Shown here one piece after another: positions 13,301 to 24,959 of a stretch of 64,000 nucleotides of DNA. A program made the position numbers and the translations under genes. Numbering within the stretch: position 1 is the first letter of the stretch; each line of letters opens with the position of its first letter. Source of the stretch: Pteria penguin (lineage: Eukaryota > Mollusca > Bivalvia > Pterioida > Pteriidae). Under the pieces are notes generated by a model. The model saw nothing but the letters and a program-made list of their open reading frames with translations, had not been told where the DNA came from and searched no databases. The DNA lies in contig CM068582.1 in the NCBI GenBank assembly GCA_035048485.1, positions 13,151,501 through 13,215,500 of the forward strand, written 5' to 3'.

Positions 13301-13978
13301 TTAAACGTTTAGAATATTTTTCCTTTGAGAAGGGGACGCTTTATCCTCCGCCTCCCTGATACCCGTGTCAAGACGCTGTCCTTGATCCGCTTGGAACCTG
13401 CACAGCTTCCAGATCCCTCGTGGTTCGAAACATATTCATGTTTCTACCCCCGCCTTGCCCAAGTTTCCATGCCGTTAGTAATTATTGCTTATTCTTTGTT
13501 CCTTTTTATTTATATTTAAATTGAGAAAATATAGATTGAGGGAAAAAAACTCTAAAAAATAAATAAAGCGGAATTTCAATACAGGACATAATGAACAAGT
13601 ACACTCTTAATATAGAACCTTGCCAAAAGCCTACACTTTTGTACCCGTCACAACTTACCACTTTAAGGGCACTCCGTCATCCGATGGAAACGTTTCAAAC
13701 CATCTCCACCCCTCCCCGCCCACAAGCGCATCCGCACACACATCCCTATTATTACTTATTTTTACTCCTGATCTGCGTTGGTTTCGACCCTAAACGTAAA
13801 CTTCAGCGGTTTTGATACTGACTCCTTTCTGTTTTTTCTCTCTTAATATTTAGCTTTAAAGCTCTTTGCTTCCAGTATTAAATTCAAGTTCCGCTACAAA
13901 ACTCTTGTTTAATCTCACTGCTTTAACTTTAGCTTGTGAAACCTTCTCGTTGCTTTAGCAACGAGCTCGTCTCTAGTT
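10338..13978 (+). mobile_element. Helentron-like non-autonomous unit 1
   Basis: Starts AGGTTTCACAAGTT (the start block is present twice, at 10338 and 10394), then an ATT tract and TTCTTCATCCG. Ends with CTTGTGAAACCT, hairpin CTCGTTGCTTTAGCAACGAG and CTCGTCTCTAGTT. Core ~320-350-bp repeats start at 11195, 11543 and 11860. Its 3' half (about 12047-13915) is not shared with units 2-4. Inverted repeats with a hairpin only on the 3' side are the known layout of Helentron/Helitron2 elements. No Rep/helicase coding. Confidence 0.65.
11413..11440. promoter_or_regulatory. Paired TGACGTCA (CRE-like) palindromes
   Basis: Two perfect TGACGTCA sites 20 bp apart (11413, 11433). The same pair, 19-20 bp apart, is found once per core repeat (for example 11736/11755), with single extra copies such as in CTATGACGTCATC near 10915. 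TGACGTCA is the full CREB/ATF consensus. That it functions here is not shown. Confidence 0.5.
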
Positions 13979-13984
13979 ATTATT

Positions 13985-16900
13985 AGGTTTCACAAGTTTC
14001 ACTTGTGAAACCTTTTATTATTCTACTGTCTTTTCTTATTATTATTATTATTATTCTTCATCCGTTTTTTTTTTTTGTGACGGCTCAGAAATCACTCATT
14101 ATTAAAGATATTACTATTCTGTTTTCAGTGTTCGATTCGAAAATAAATTTTCAAGATTTGATTTTTTTAATTTTCTAAATTACCGCTTATAAGCGCGCAG
14201 CGCCACCTACGACGCCAAAATTTTGAATCGCTATATCTTCCTTATTATTTGTCCGATTGGAATGAAATTTTCAGCATTCGATTCAGAAAAGGAGATGCAA
14301 GATTTTATGTCACTGCGTCAATTTCGTAGCTCTACCCCGAAAAAGTTGACCTTGACCCGATTGTTTTCATTTCAAAAAAAATATTTCAATCTTAGATTTT
14401 AGACAGTAGGATGAAAGATTTTAATGGTCTGATTTGGAATATGAAAAATTTTTTGAAATCGGACCATAAATAAAGTCACAATGAGCGTGGGAAAATTCGC
14501 TATGACGTCATCAAAGCTAATTAAATATTCATACGTTAATATCTCTCTTATTAAATGAGATATCGGCATGAAATTTTATATCTAAACATGTTTCCACATT
14601 CTTAATCTACCTCTAGAATGAAAATGGCATGCTGCCAATATTTTTGAAATTATTGAAAATTTTCGAATCAAATATTTGGCAAGGTCTAGCGACTTTATTT
14701 GCAGTCGGATTTTGATCGGGTTTCTTCCATTCGATAGAGCGTTCAAATACCTACCTGTAAAGTGTTCTCAGATTTTCGCTAACTCTTACGGTTCTCGAGT
14801 TATTTGCGTTTGAACACGACAACCCCCTTTAAAGTGATGTTTGTGACGTCATCAACACTCATTAATTATTCATGAAATGTTTTCGCCTATAGCTCGCTTA
14901 TTGAGGAAGATAGAGGTGTGAAATTTGGTAGCATGATAGAGATTGAGAATATCTACCGACTGACAAGAGGAATTTGGCATGGAGCCAAATTCCTGAAAAT
15001 GACGTCATACTTTGTAAATGACGTCATATCTCCCTTATTTTTCATCGGATCGAGGCGGGGACGGTTGGAATCGATTCTGCGTGAAAAAGTAAAATGGTAA
15101 GTACCGGCAACAGAATTTCGATATCTCTTACCGTTTTCGAGATATTTGCGGTCAAAGTTCAGTGTTTGGCCTTTCCTGAAAATACAATTTAAAACTTCAG
15201 GTACCTGTGTCTCGCTTATTGATAAAGCTAGAGGTATGAAATTTGGTAGCATAAAAGAGAATGCAAATATCTACCGACTGACAAAAGGGAATTGGCATGG
15301 TACCAAATTCCTGAAAATGACGTCATACTTTGTAAATGACGTCATAACTCCATTAATTTTCATCTTATCGAATCGGGGATTGTTGCAATCGATTCTGCGC
15401 GAAAATTTTATATGCATAACATTGCCATCAAATTTTCGCTAACTCTTACCGTTTTCGAGTTATTTAGGTTTAAACACGACAACCCCCTTTAAAGTGATGC
15501 TTTCAACGTCACATAAAGTTCATTAATGTTTAATGAAATGGTTTCAGCTAAAGCTCGCTTATTAAAGAAGGTAGAGATGTGAAAATTGGTAGCATGATAG
15601 GGAATGAGGGTATCTACCGACTCGTTACTTTGAAATTTCATCTTTCGGCTATTCATTCTCACAGACACATACTCCCGTTTAATGAAAAAATTTTTCGAAA
15701 TATACGACGTTTTAAGAGAATTACGTAAGATTTAATATTTTTCGATTTTCGCGTATGTAGCTTTTAGTTTTAATGGTAGATCTCTCAAATTTTCACTGTT
15801 ATGTTCTCTAGGTTCATATCTTTAGAACTTTCATCGGCCGATATTATCTATCTCTTTTAGTTTGGCCTCTATTTCAATTTAAAGTTTTTTAAAAATTACG
15901 TAATGTTCAAAACTGTCTTATTTTTAGTCTTTTAGTTTCCAAAACATTACGAAACGATTTTCCGTAACGATTTTACTATGAAACATGTTTCCCGGTATTT
16001 GAAAGTGAGCAATTTAAAGATTTTTTTATAAAAATATCTTACTTGCGTAACTTTCAAGTATTTTTTATTCGTCGTATGAACAAATTATAAAAACAAGAGT
16101 TTGAGAAAGCATTTTGATTTCGATTTTTTAAACAAAAATCAAATTTTGGGCACTCTACTGATGAAAAACGCAATAAACATATCTTCAGAAGCGCGGTCAA
16201 TTTGCCTTGCTTAATACCTTGCACGACACCGCTGTGATATAGGACTTCTTCCATGGACAAGGCGCAGTAACTCGCGATTAATTCAATCGCGATTTAAAGT
16301 GCTTTCTATAAAATAGAGTTTGAGAAAGTATTATGCATTCGAATTCTTAAACAAAAAAAACCCCCAAGAAATAAAAAAAACCAACCCCCCCCCCCAAAAA
16401 AAAACAAAAAAAAAAAAAAAAGAAAAAAAAAAGCAAATTTACATTCTACGAGCTACTGCTGAACAAGGCTATAAAGAAATCTTCTCCGAGCGTCGGCATT
16501 ACACATTAGAGAAGCGCGGTGAATTTGCCTTGCTTAATACCTCGCACTGCGCCGCTGTTATACAGGACTTCAAACGTGTGTGAATTAATCGCCAGTTACA
16601 GTGCTTTACCTGTGGAATACGAGACATTGTCAAGTCTTTCTTTTGTATATTGGGGAAAGCGGCATTACTAAAGGCCATCGCGAGGAGAATTGTTTATTCC
16701 AGCAGAGTGGCGATTCAAGGTCAAACATCTGTACACGCGAAATAACTTGCGTAAGTTCATCGCGAGGAGAATTGTTTATTCCAGCAGAGAAGCGATTCAA
16801 GGTCAAACATCTGTACACGCGAAATACCTTGCGTAAGTTAATAAATAAACAACATAAAGCGGGCAGTAAGGACTGAAGATGTAGGTTACACGTGCAGATT

Positions 16901-17179
16901 GTACTAAGTGTGATTGTCCTACATGTTTCTTGTTTCAAATATATGGTCAAGAGTAGTCGATATTGTGCGATGTAGGCTTCAGTATAATGTGTATAATGTA
17001 AGTCGCCGTTACCTACAATTTCTGCAAGTAGATTGCGCAATGTGGATACCATCACTAAAGATCAGATATCTGGATCGTGAAAAAGAATTTTGTATTAGAG
17101 TAGGAGATCTCAGCTTCGCTGCTTCGACTTTAACTTGTGAAACCTACTCGTTGCTTTAGCAACGAGCTCGTTTCTAGTT
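13985..17179 (+). mobile_element. Helentron-like non-autonomous unit 2
   Basis: AGGTTTCACAAGTT at 13985, AACTTGTGAAACCT at 17132-17145, hairpin 17147-17166, end CTCGTTTCTAGTT. Core repeats start at 14783, 15125 and 15443. The 3' half (15620-17130) includes AC-rich runs near 16360-16430 and an 80-bp direct duplication near 16676-16835. Joins unit 3 with no base between. Confidence 0.7.
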
Positions 17180-17193
17180 AGGTTTCACAAGTT
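17132..17193. other. Seamless head-to-tail junction of Helentron-like units
   Basis: 3' inverted repeat AACTTGTGAAACCT (17132-17145), hairpin of 8-bp stem and TTTA loop (17147-17166), terminus CTCGTTTCTAGTT, then at once 5' AGGTTTCACAAGTT (17180-17193). The two 14-mers are perfect reverse complements. The hairpin lies outside the 3' repeat only, so the termini are asymmetric. Confidence 0.75.
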
Positions 17194-20100
17194 TCACTTG
17201 TGAAACCTTTTATTATTCTACTGTCTTTTCTTATTATTATTATTATTATTATTCTTCATCCGTTTTTTTTTTTTGTGACGGCTCAGAAATCACTCATTAT
17301 TAAAGATATTACTATTCTGTTTTCAGTGTTCGATTCGAAATAAAATTTTCAAGATTTGATTTTTTTAATTTTCTAAATTACCGCTTATAAGCGCGCAGCG
17401 CCACCTACGACGCCAAAATTTTGAATCGCTATATCTTCCTTATTATTTGTCCGATTGGAATGAAATTTTCAGCATTCGATTCAGAAAAGGAGATGCAAGA
17501 TTTTATGTCACTGCGTCAATTTCGTAGCTCTACCCCGAAAAAGTTGACCTTGACCCGATTGTTTTCATTTCAAAAAAAATATTTCAATCTTAGATTTTAG
17601 ACAGTAGGATGAAAGATTTTAATGGTCTGATTTGGAATATGAAAAAATTTTTGAAATCGGACCATAAATAAAGTCACAATGAGCGTGGGAAAATTCGCTA
17701 TGACGTCATCAAAGCTAATTAAATATTCATACGTTAATATCTCTCTTATTAAATGAGATATCGGCATGAAATTTTATATCTAAACATGTTTCCACATTCT
17801 TAATCTACCTCTAGAATGAAAATGGCATGCTGCCAATATTTTTGAAATTATTGAAAATTTTCGAATCAAATCTTTGGCAAGGTCTAGCGACTTTATTTGC
17901 AGTCGGATTTTGATCGGGTTTCTTCCATTCGATAGAGCGTTCAAATACCTACCAGTAGAGTGTTCTCAGATTTTCGCTAACTCTTACGGTTCTCGAGTTA
18001 TTTGCGTTTGAACACGACAACCCCCTTTAAAGTGATGTTTGTGACGTCATCAACACTCATTAATTATTCATGAAATGTTTTCGCCTATAGCTCGCTTATT
18101 GAGGAAGATAGAGGTGTGAAATTTGGTAGCATGATAGAGATTGAGAATATCTACCGACTGACAAGAGGAATTTGGCATGGAGCCAAATTCCTGAAAATGA
18201 CGTCATACTTTGTAAATGACGTCATATCTCCCTTATTTTTCATCGGATCGAGGCGGGGACGGTTGGAATCGATTCTGCGTGAAAAAGTAAAATGGTAAAT
18301 ACCAGCAACAGAATTTCGATATCTCTTACCGTTTTCGAGATATTTGCGGTCAAAGTTCAGTGTTTGGCCTTTCCTGAAAATACAATTTAAAACTTCAGGT
18401 ACCTGTGTCTCGCTTATTGATAAAGCTAGAGGTATGAAATTTGGTAGCATAAAAGAGAATGCAAATATCTACCGACTGACAAAAGGGAATTGGCAAGGTG
18501 CCAAATTCCTGAAAATGACGTCATACTTTTCTAAATGACGTCATAACTCCCTTATTTTTCATGGTATCGAATCGGGGATTGTTGCAATCGATTCTGCGTG
18601 AAAAAGTAGTTAAAGGAGAAAGGTCTGGTCTCAGATTTTCGATATCTCTTACCGTTTTCGAGATATTTGCGGTCAAAGTTCAGTGTTTGGCCTTTCCTGA
18701 AAATACAATTTAAAACTTCAGGTACCTGTGTCTCGCTTATTGATAAAGCTAGAGGTATGAAATTTGGTAGCATAAAAGAGAATGCAAATATCTACCGACT
18801 GACAAAAGGGAATTGGCATGGTACCAAATTCCTGAAAATGACGTCATACTTTGTAAATGACGTCATAAACTCCATTAATTTTCATCTTATCGAATCGGGG
18901 ATTGTTGCAATCGATTCTGCGCGAAAATTTATATGCATAACATTGCCATCAAATTTTCGCTAACTCTTACCGTTTTCGAGTTATTTAGGTTTAAACACGA
19001 CAACCCCCTTTAAAGTGATGCTTTCAACGTCACATAAAGTTCATTAATGTTTAATGAAATGGTTTCAGCTAAAGCTCGCTTATTAAAGAAGGTAGAGATG
19101 TGAAAATTGGTAGCATGATAGGGAATGAGGGTATCTACCGACTCTTTACTTTGAAATTTCATCTTTCGGCTATTCATTCTCACAGACACATACTCCCGTT
19201 TAATGAAAAAATTTTTCGAAATATACGACGTTTTAAGGAGAAATTACGTAAGATTTTAATATTATTCGATTATCGCTTATGTAGCTTTTAGTTTTAATGG
19301 TAGATCTCTCAAATTTTCACTGTTATGTTCTCTAGGTTCATATCTTTAGAACTTTCATCGGCCGATATAATTATCTATCTCTTTTAGTTTGGCCTCTATT
19401 TCAATTTAAAGTTTTTTAAAAATTACGTAATGTTCAAAACTGTCTTATTTTTAGTCTTTTAGTTTCCAAAACATTACGAAACGATTTTCCGTAACGATTT
19501 TACTATGAAACATGTTTCCCGGTATTTGAAAGTGAGCAATTTAAAGATTTTTTTTATAAAAATATCTTACTTGCGTAACTTTCAAGTATTTTTTATTCGT
19601 CGTATGAACAAATTATAAAAACAAGAGTTTGAGAAAGCATTTTGATTTCGATTTCTTAAACAAAAATCAAATTTTGGGCACTCTACTGATGAACAACGCA
19701 ATAAACATATCTTCAGAAGCGCGGTCAATTTGCCTTGCTTAATACCTTGCACGACAACCGCTGTGATATAGGACTTCTTCCATGGACAAGGCGCAGTAAC
19801 TCGCGATTAATTCAATCGCGATTTAAAGTGCTTTCTATAAAATAGAGTTTGAGAAAGTATTATGCATTCGAATTCTTAAACAAACAAAAAAAACAAAAAA
19901 TAAAAAAACCAACCCCCCCCCCAAAAAAAAAAAAAACAAAAAAAAAAAAAAAAAGAAAAAAAAAAGAAAATTTACATTCTACGAGCTACTGCTGAACAAG
20001 GCTATAAAGAAATCTTCTCCGAGCGTCGGCATTACACATTAGAGAAGCGCGGTGAATTTGCCTTGCTTAATACCTCGCACTGCGCCGCTGTTATACAGGA

Positions 20101-20699
20101 CGAATTAATCGCCAGTTACAGTGCTTTACCTGTGGAATACGAGACATTGTCAAGTCTTTCTTTTGTATATTGGGGAAAGCGGCATTACTAAAGGCCATCG
20201 CGAGGAGAATTGTTTATTCCAGCAGAGTGGCGATTCAAGGTCAAACATCTGTACACGCGAAATAACTTGCGTAAGTTCATCGCGAGGAGAATTGTTTATT
20301 CCAGCAGAGAAGCGATTCAAGGTCAAACATCTGTACACGCGAAATACCTTGCGTAAGTTAATAAATAAACAACATAAAGCGGGCAGTAAGGACTGAAGAT
20401 CTAGGTTACACGTGCAGATTGTACTAAGTGTGATTGTCCTACATGTTTCTTGTTTCAAATATATGGTCAAGAGTAGTCGATATTGTGCGATGTAGGCTTC
20501 AGTATAATGTGTATAATGTAAGTCGCCGTTACCTACAATTTCTGCAAGTAGATTGCGCAATGTGGATACCATCACTAAAGATCAGATATCTGGATCGTGA
20601 AAAAGAATTTTGTATTAGAGTAGGAGATCTCAGCTTCGCTGCTTCGACTTTAACTTGTGAAACCTACTCGTTGCTTTAGCAACGAGCTCGTTTCTAGTT
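17180..20699 (+). mobile_element. Helentron-like non-autonomous unit 3
   Basis: Complete ends as in unit 2. Core repeats start at 17981, 18323, 18646 and 18964 (three full periods). 3' half nearly identical to unit 2, with a ~20-bp loss after 'tacagga' (20100) and small indels. Very high similarity to units 2 and 4 points to recent amplification. Confidence 0.7.
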
Positions 20700-23692
20700 A
20701 TTATTATTATTCTTCATCCGTTTTTTTTTTTGTGACGGCTCAGAAATCACTCATTATTAAAGATATTACTATTCTGTTTTCAGTGTTCGATTCGAAATTA
20801 AATTTTCAAGATTTGATTTTTTTAATTTTCTAAATTACCGCTTATAAGCGCGCAGCGCCACCTACGACGCCAAAATTTTGAATCGCTATATCTTCCTTAT
20901 TATTTGTCCGATTGGAATGAAATTTTCACAGTTCGATTCAGAAAAGGAGATGCAAGATTTTATGTCACTGCGTCAATTTCGTAGCTCTACCCCGAAAAAG
21001 TTGACCTTGACCCGATTGTTTTCATTTCAAAAAAAATATTTCAATCTTAGATTTTAGACAGTAGGATGAAAGATTTTAATGGTCTGATTTGGAATATGAA
21101 AAATTTTTGAAATCGGACCATAAATAAAGTCACAATGAGCGTGGGAAAATTCGCTATGACGTCATCAAAGCTAATTAAATATTCATACGTTAATATCTCT
21201 CTTATTAAATGAGATATCGGCATGAAATTTTATATCTAAACATGTTTCCACATTCTTAAATCTACCTCTAGAATGAAAATGGCATGCTGCCAATATTTTT
21301 GAAATTATTGAAAATTTTCGAATCAAATCTTTGGCAAGGTCTAGCGACTTTATTTGCAGTCGGATTTTGATTGGGTTTCTTCCATTCGATAGAGCGTTCA
21401 AATACCTACCAGTAAAGTGTTCTCAGATTTTCGCTAACTCTTACGGTTCTCGAGTTATTTGCGTTTGAACACGACAACCCCCTTTAAAGTGATGTTTGTG
21501 ACGTCATCAACACTCATTAATTATTCATGAAATGTTTTCGCCTATAGCTCGCTTATTGAGGAAGATAGAGGTGTGAAATTTGGTAGCATGATAGAGATTG
21601 AGAATATCTACCGACTGACAAGAGGAATTTGGCATGGAGCCAAATTCCTGAAAATGACGTCATACTTTGTAAATGACGTCCATATCTCCCTTATTTTTCA
21701 TCGGATCGAGGCGGGGACGGTTGGAATCGATTCTGCGTGAAAAAGTAAAATGGTAAATACCAGCAACAGAATTTCGATATCTCTTACCGTTTTCGAGATA
21801 TTTGCGGTCAAAGTTCAGTGTTTGGCCTTTCCTGAAAATACAATTTAAAACTTCAGGTACCTGTGTCTCGCTTATTGATAAAGCTAGAGGTATGAAAATT
21901 GGTAGCATAAAAGAGAATGCAAATATCTACCGACTGACAAAAGGGAATTGGCAAGGTGCCAAATTCCTGAAAATGACGTCATACTTTTCTAAATGACGTC
22001 ATAACTCCCTTATTTTTCATCGTATCGAATCGGGGATTGTTGCAATCGATTCTGCGTGAAAAAGTAGTTAAAGGAGAAAGGTCTGGTCTCAGATTTTCGA
22101 TATCTCTTACCGTTTTCGAGATATTTGCGGTCAAAGTTCAGTGTTTGGCCTTTCCTGAAAATACAATTTAAAACTTCAGGTACCTGTGTCTCGCTTATTG
22201 ATAAAGCTAGAGGTATGAAATTTGGTAGCATAAAAGAGAATGCAAATATCTACCGACTGACAAAAGGGAATTGGCATGGTACCAAATTCCTGAAAATGAC
22301 GTCATACTTTGTAAATGGCGTCATATCTCCCTTATTTTTCATCGGATCGAGGCGGGGACGGTTGGAATCGATTCTGCGTGAAAAAGTAAAATGGTGTATA
22401 CCAGCAACAGAATTTCGATATCTCTTACCGTTTTCGAGATATTTGCGGTCACAGTTCAGTGTTTGGCCTTTCCTGAAAATACAATTTAAAACTTCAGGTA
22501 CCTGTGTCTCGCTTATTGATAAAGCTAGAGGTATGAAATTTGGTAGCATAAAAGAGAATGCAAATATCTACCGACTGACAAAAGGGAATTGGCATGGTAC
22601 CAAATTCCTGAAAATGACGTCATACTTTGTAAATGACGTCATAACTCCATTAATTTTCATCTTATCGAATCGGGGATTGTTGCAATCGATTCTGCGCGAA
22701 AATTTATATGCATAACATTGCCATCAAATTTTCGCTAACTCTTAACCGTTTTCGAGTTATTTAGGTTTAAACACGACAACCCCCTTTAAAGTGATGCTTT
22801 CAACGTCACATAAAGTTCATTAATGTTTAATGAAATGGTTTCAGCTAAAGCTCGCTTATTAAAGAAGGTAGAGATGTGAAAATTGGTAGCATGATAGGGA
22901 ATGAGGGTATCTACCGACTCTTTACTTTGAAATTTCATCTTTCGGCTATTCATTCTCACAGACACATACTCCCGTTTAATGAAAAAATTTTTCGAAATAT
23001 ACGACGTTTTAAGAGAATTACGTAAGATTTAATATTTTTCGATTTTCGCGTATGTAGCTTTTAGTTTTAATGGTAGATCTCTCAAATTTTCACTGTTATG
23101 TTCTCTAGGTTCATATCTTTAGAACTTTCATCGGCCGATATTATCTATCTTTTTTAGTTTGGCCTCTATTTCAATTTAAAGTTTTTTAAAAATTACGTAA
23201 TGTTCAAAACTGTCTTATTTTTAGTCTTTTAGTTTCCAAAACATTACGAAACGATTTTCCGTAACGATTTTACTATGAAACATGTTTCCCGGTATTTGAA
23301 AGTGAGCAATTTAAAGATTTTTTTATAAAAATATCTTACTTGCGTAACTTTCAAGTATTTTTTATTCGTCGTATGAACAAATTATAAAAACAAGAGTTTG
23401 AGAAAGCATTTTGATTTCGATTTCTTAAACAAAAATCAAATTTTGGGCACTCTACTGATGAACAACGCAATAAACATATCTTCAGAAGCGCGGTCAATTT
23501 GCCTTGCTTAATACCTTGCACGACACCGCTGTGATATAGGACTTCTTCCATGGACAAGGCGCAGTAACTCGCGATTAATTCAATCGCGATTTAAAGTGCT
23601 TTCTATAAAATAGAGTTTGAGAAAGTATTATGCATTCGAATTCTTAAACAAAAAAAACCCCAAAAAATAAAAAAACCACCCCCCCCCCCCCC

Positions 23693-23723
<31 letters not shown>

Positions 23724-24482
23724 AAAAAAAAAGCAAATTTACATTCTACGAGCTACTGCTGAACAAGGCTATAAAGAAATCTTCTCCGAGCGTCGGCATT
23801 ACACATTAGAGAAGCGCGGTGAATTTGCCTTGCTTAATACCTCGCACTGCGCCGCTGTTATACTGGACTTCAATAGCGTGTGTGAATTAATCGCCAGTTA
23901 CAGTGCTTTACCTGTGGAATACGAGACATTGTCAAGTCTTTCTTTTGTATATTGGGGAAAGCGGCATTACTAAAGGCCATCGCGAGGAGAATTGTTTATT
24001 CCAGCAGAGTGGCGATTCAAGGTCAAACATCTGTACACGCGAAATAACTTGCGTAAGTTCATCGCGAGGAGAATTGTTTATTCCAGCAGAGAAGCGATTC
24101 AAGGTCAAACATCTGTACACGCGAAATACCTTGCGTAAGTTAATAAATAAACAACATAAAGCGGGCAGTAAGGACTGAAGATGTAGGTTACACGTGCAGA
24201 TTGTACTAAGTGTGATTGTCCCTACATGTTTCTTGTTTCAAATATATGGTCAAGAGTAGTCGATATTGTGCGATGTAGGCTTCAGTATAATGTGTATAAT
24301 GTAAGTCGCCGTTACCTACAATTTCTGCAAGTAGATTGCGCAATGTGGATACCATCACTAAAGATCAGATATCTGGATCGTGAAAAAGAATTTTGTATTA
24401 GAGTAGGAGATCTCAGCTTCGCTGCTTCGACTTCAACTTGTGAAACCTACTCGTTGCTTTAGCAACGAGCTCGTTTCTAGTT
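20700..24482 (+). mobile_element. Helentron-like non-autonomous unit 4, 5' end missing
   Basis: Lacks the AGGTTTCACAAGTT start and begins in the ATT tract before TTCTTCATCCG. Core repeats start at 21438, 21781, 22104, 22422 and 22739 (four periods, the most of any unit). Ends with the usual hairpin and CTAG at 24477-24480, then runs into an (ATT)n tract. Confidence 0.7.
21438..22739 (+). repeat. ~320-bp core tandem repeats (largest array, unit 4)
   Basis: Period marked by CTCTTACCGTTTTCGAG; spacings 343, 323, 318 and 317. Parallel arrays: 11195-11860, 14783-15443 and 17981-18964. Short ORFs inside (RSKFSVWPFLKIQF... on plus, LPNFIPLALSISETQV... on minus) recur only because the DNA recurs; both strands stay open in part, with no sign of selection. 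Confidence 0.8.
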
Positions 24483-24483
24483 C

Positions 24484-24543
<60 letters not shown>
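24484..24543. repeat. (ATT)n microsatellite
   Basis: About 60 bases of ATT just after the last Helentron-like unit; the same motif sits at the units' 5' ends and in the empty relative near 59225. Confidence 0.9.
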
Positions 24544-24545
<2 letters not shown>

Positions 24546-24959
24546 CTAAAATAAAAATAAATTTCATTATATTCAATGTTCGGAATTTGTAGTCAATATT
24601 TTTTAAATTCACCATTTTACTCGTAAGCGTTTTATTTAATTCTAAATATTTATCTACATGCACACAGTAATATATTTTTATATTTAAATATACAATGTAT
24701 ATATCGATTCTCCTTTAAATCCTTCTCTATATAAGTTGTAAGCAAGCGAACGTGGCTGTCAGGCACGTTCACGCGGTAGCCAAGCGCGTGAACGCGGCAG
24801 TCCAGCGTGTGAACGCGGCAGTCGTGAACGCGGTCTCAAAATTTAGTTCACGAGGAAATCTGCGTTAACGCAAACGCGTGTGCTCAGCAGTCCTGAGCGC
24901 ACGAGGAAAGCAAACTTCACGTTAACGCGACGTTAACATAATGCTATGTTAGGACTGCA

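Larger units (their letters stand above)
9726..24959. mobile_element. TIR element with GTTAACGC-rich ends, disrupting the RT gene
   Basis: Left end TGCAGTCCTAACATAACATT; the right end read in reverse is TGCAGTCCTAACATAGCATT (one mismatch in 20), followed on both sides by GTTAACG-rich sequence and CG-rich sub-terminal inverted pieces (gaccggacgcgcg / gcgcgaccgga). The element proper is about 9726-10135 plus 24490-24959; the 14 kb between is the Helentron-like array. A short relative without the array lies at 58878-59487. No transposase is visible and no clear target duplication (TGCA at both ends is ambiguous). Superfamily unknown. Confidence 0.7.

Noticed and set aside
16630..17055. 141-codon minus-strand ORF, also at 20150-20575
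   Set aside because: Recurs only because the Helentron-like unit recurs; the unit-4 copy is cut short, no motif or start context, and the other strand looks more coding-like.
22125..22715. 196-codon plus-strand ORF in unit 4
   Set aside because: It is two core repeats (periods divisible by three here) read through; in other units the frame breaks.
10338..24482. CRISPR array or plain satellite
   Set aside because: Repeats are ~320 bp without spacers, and units have defined inverted ends with a one-sided hairpin, which fits mobile elements.
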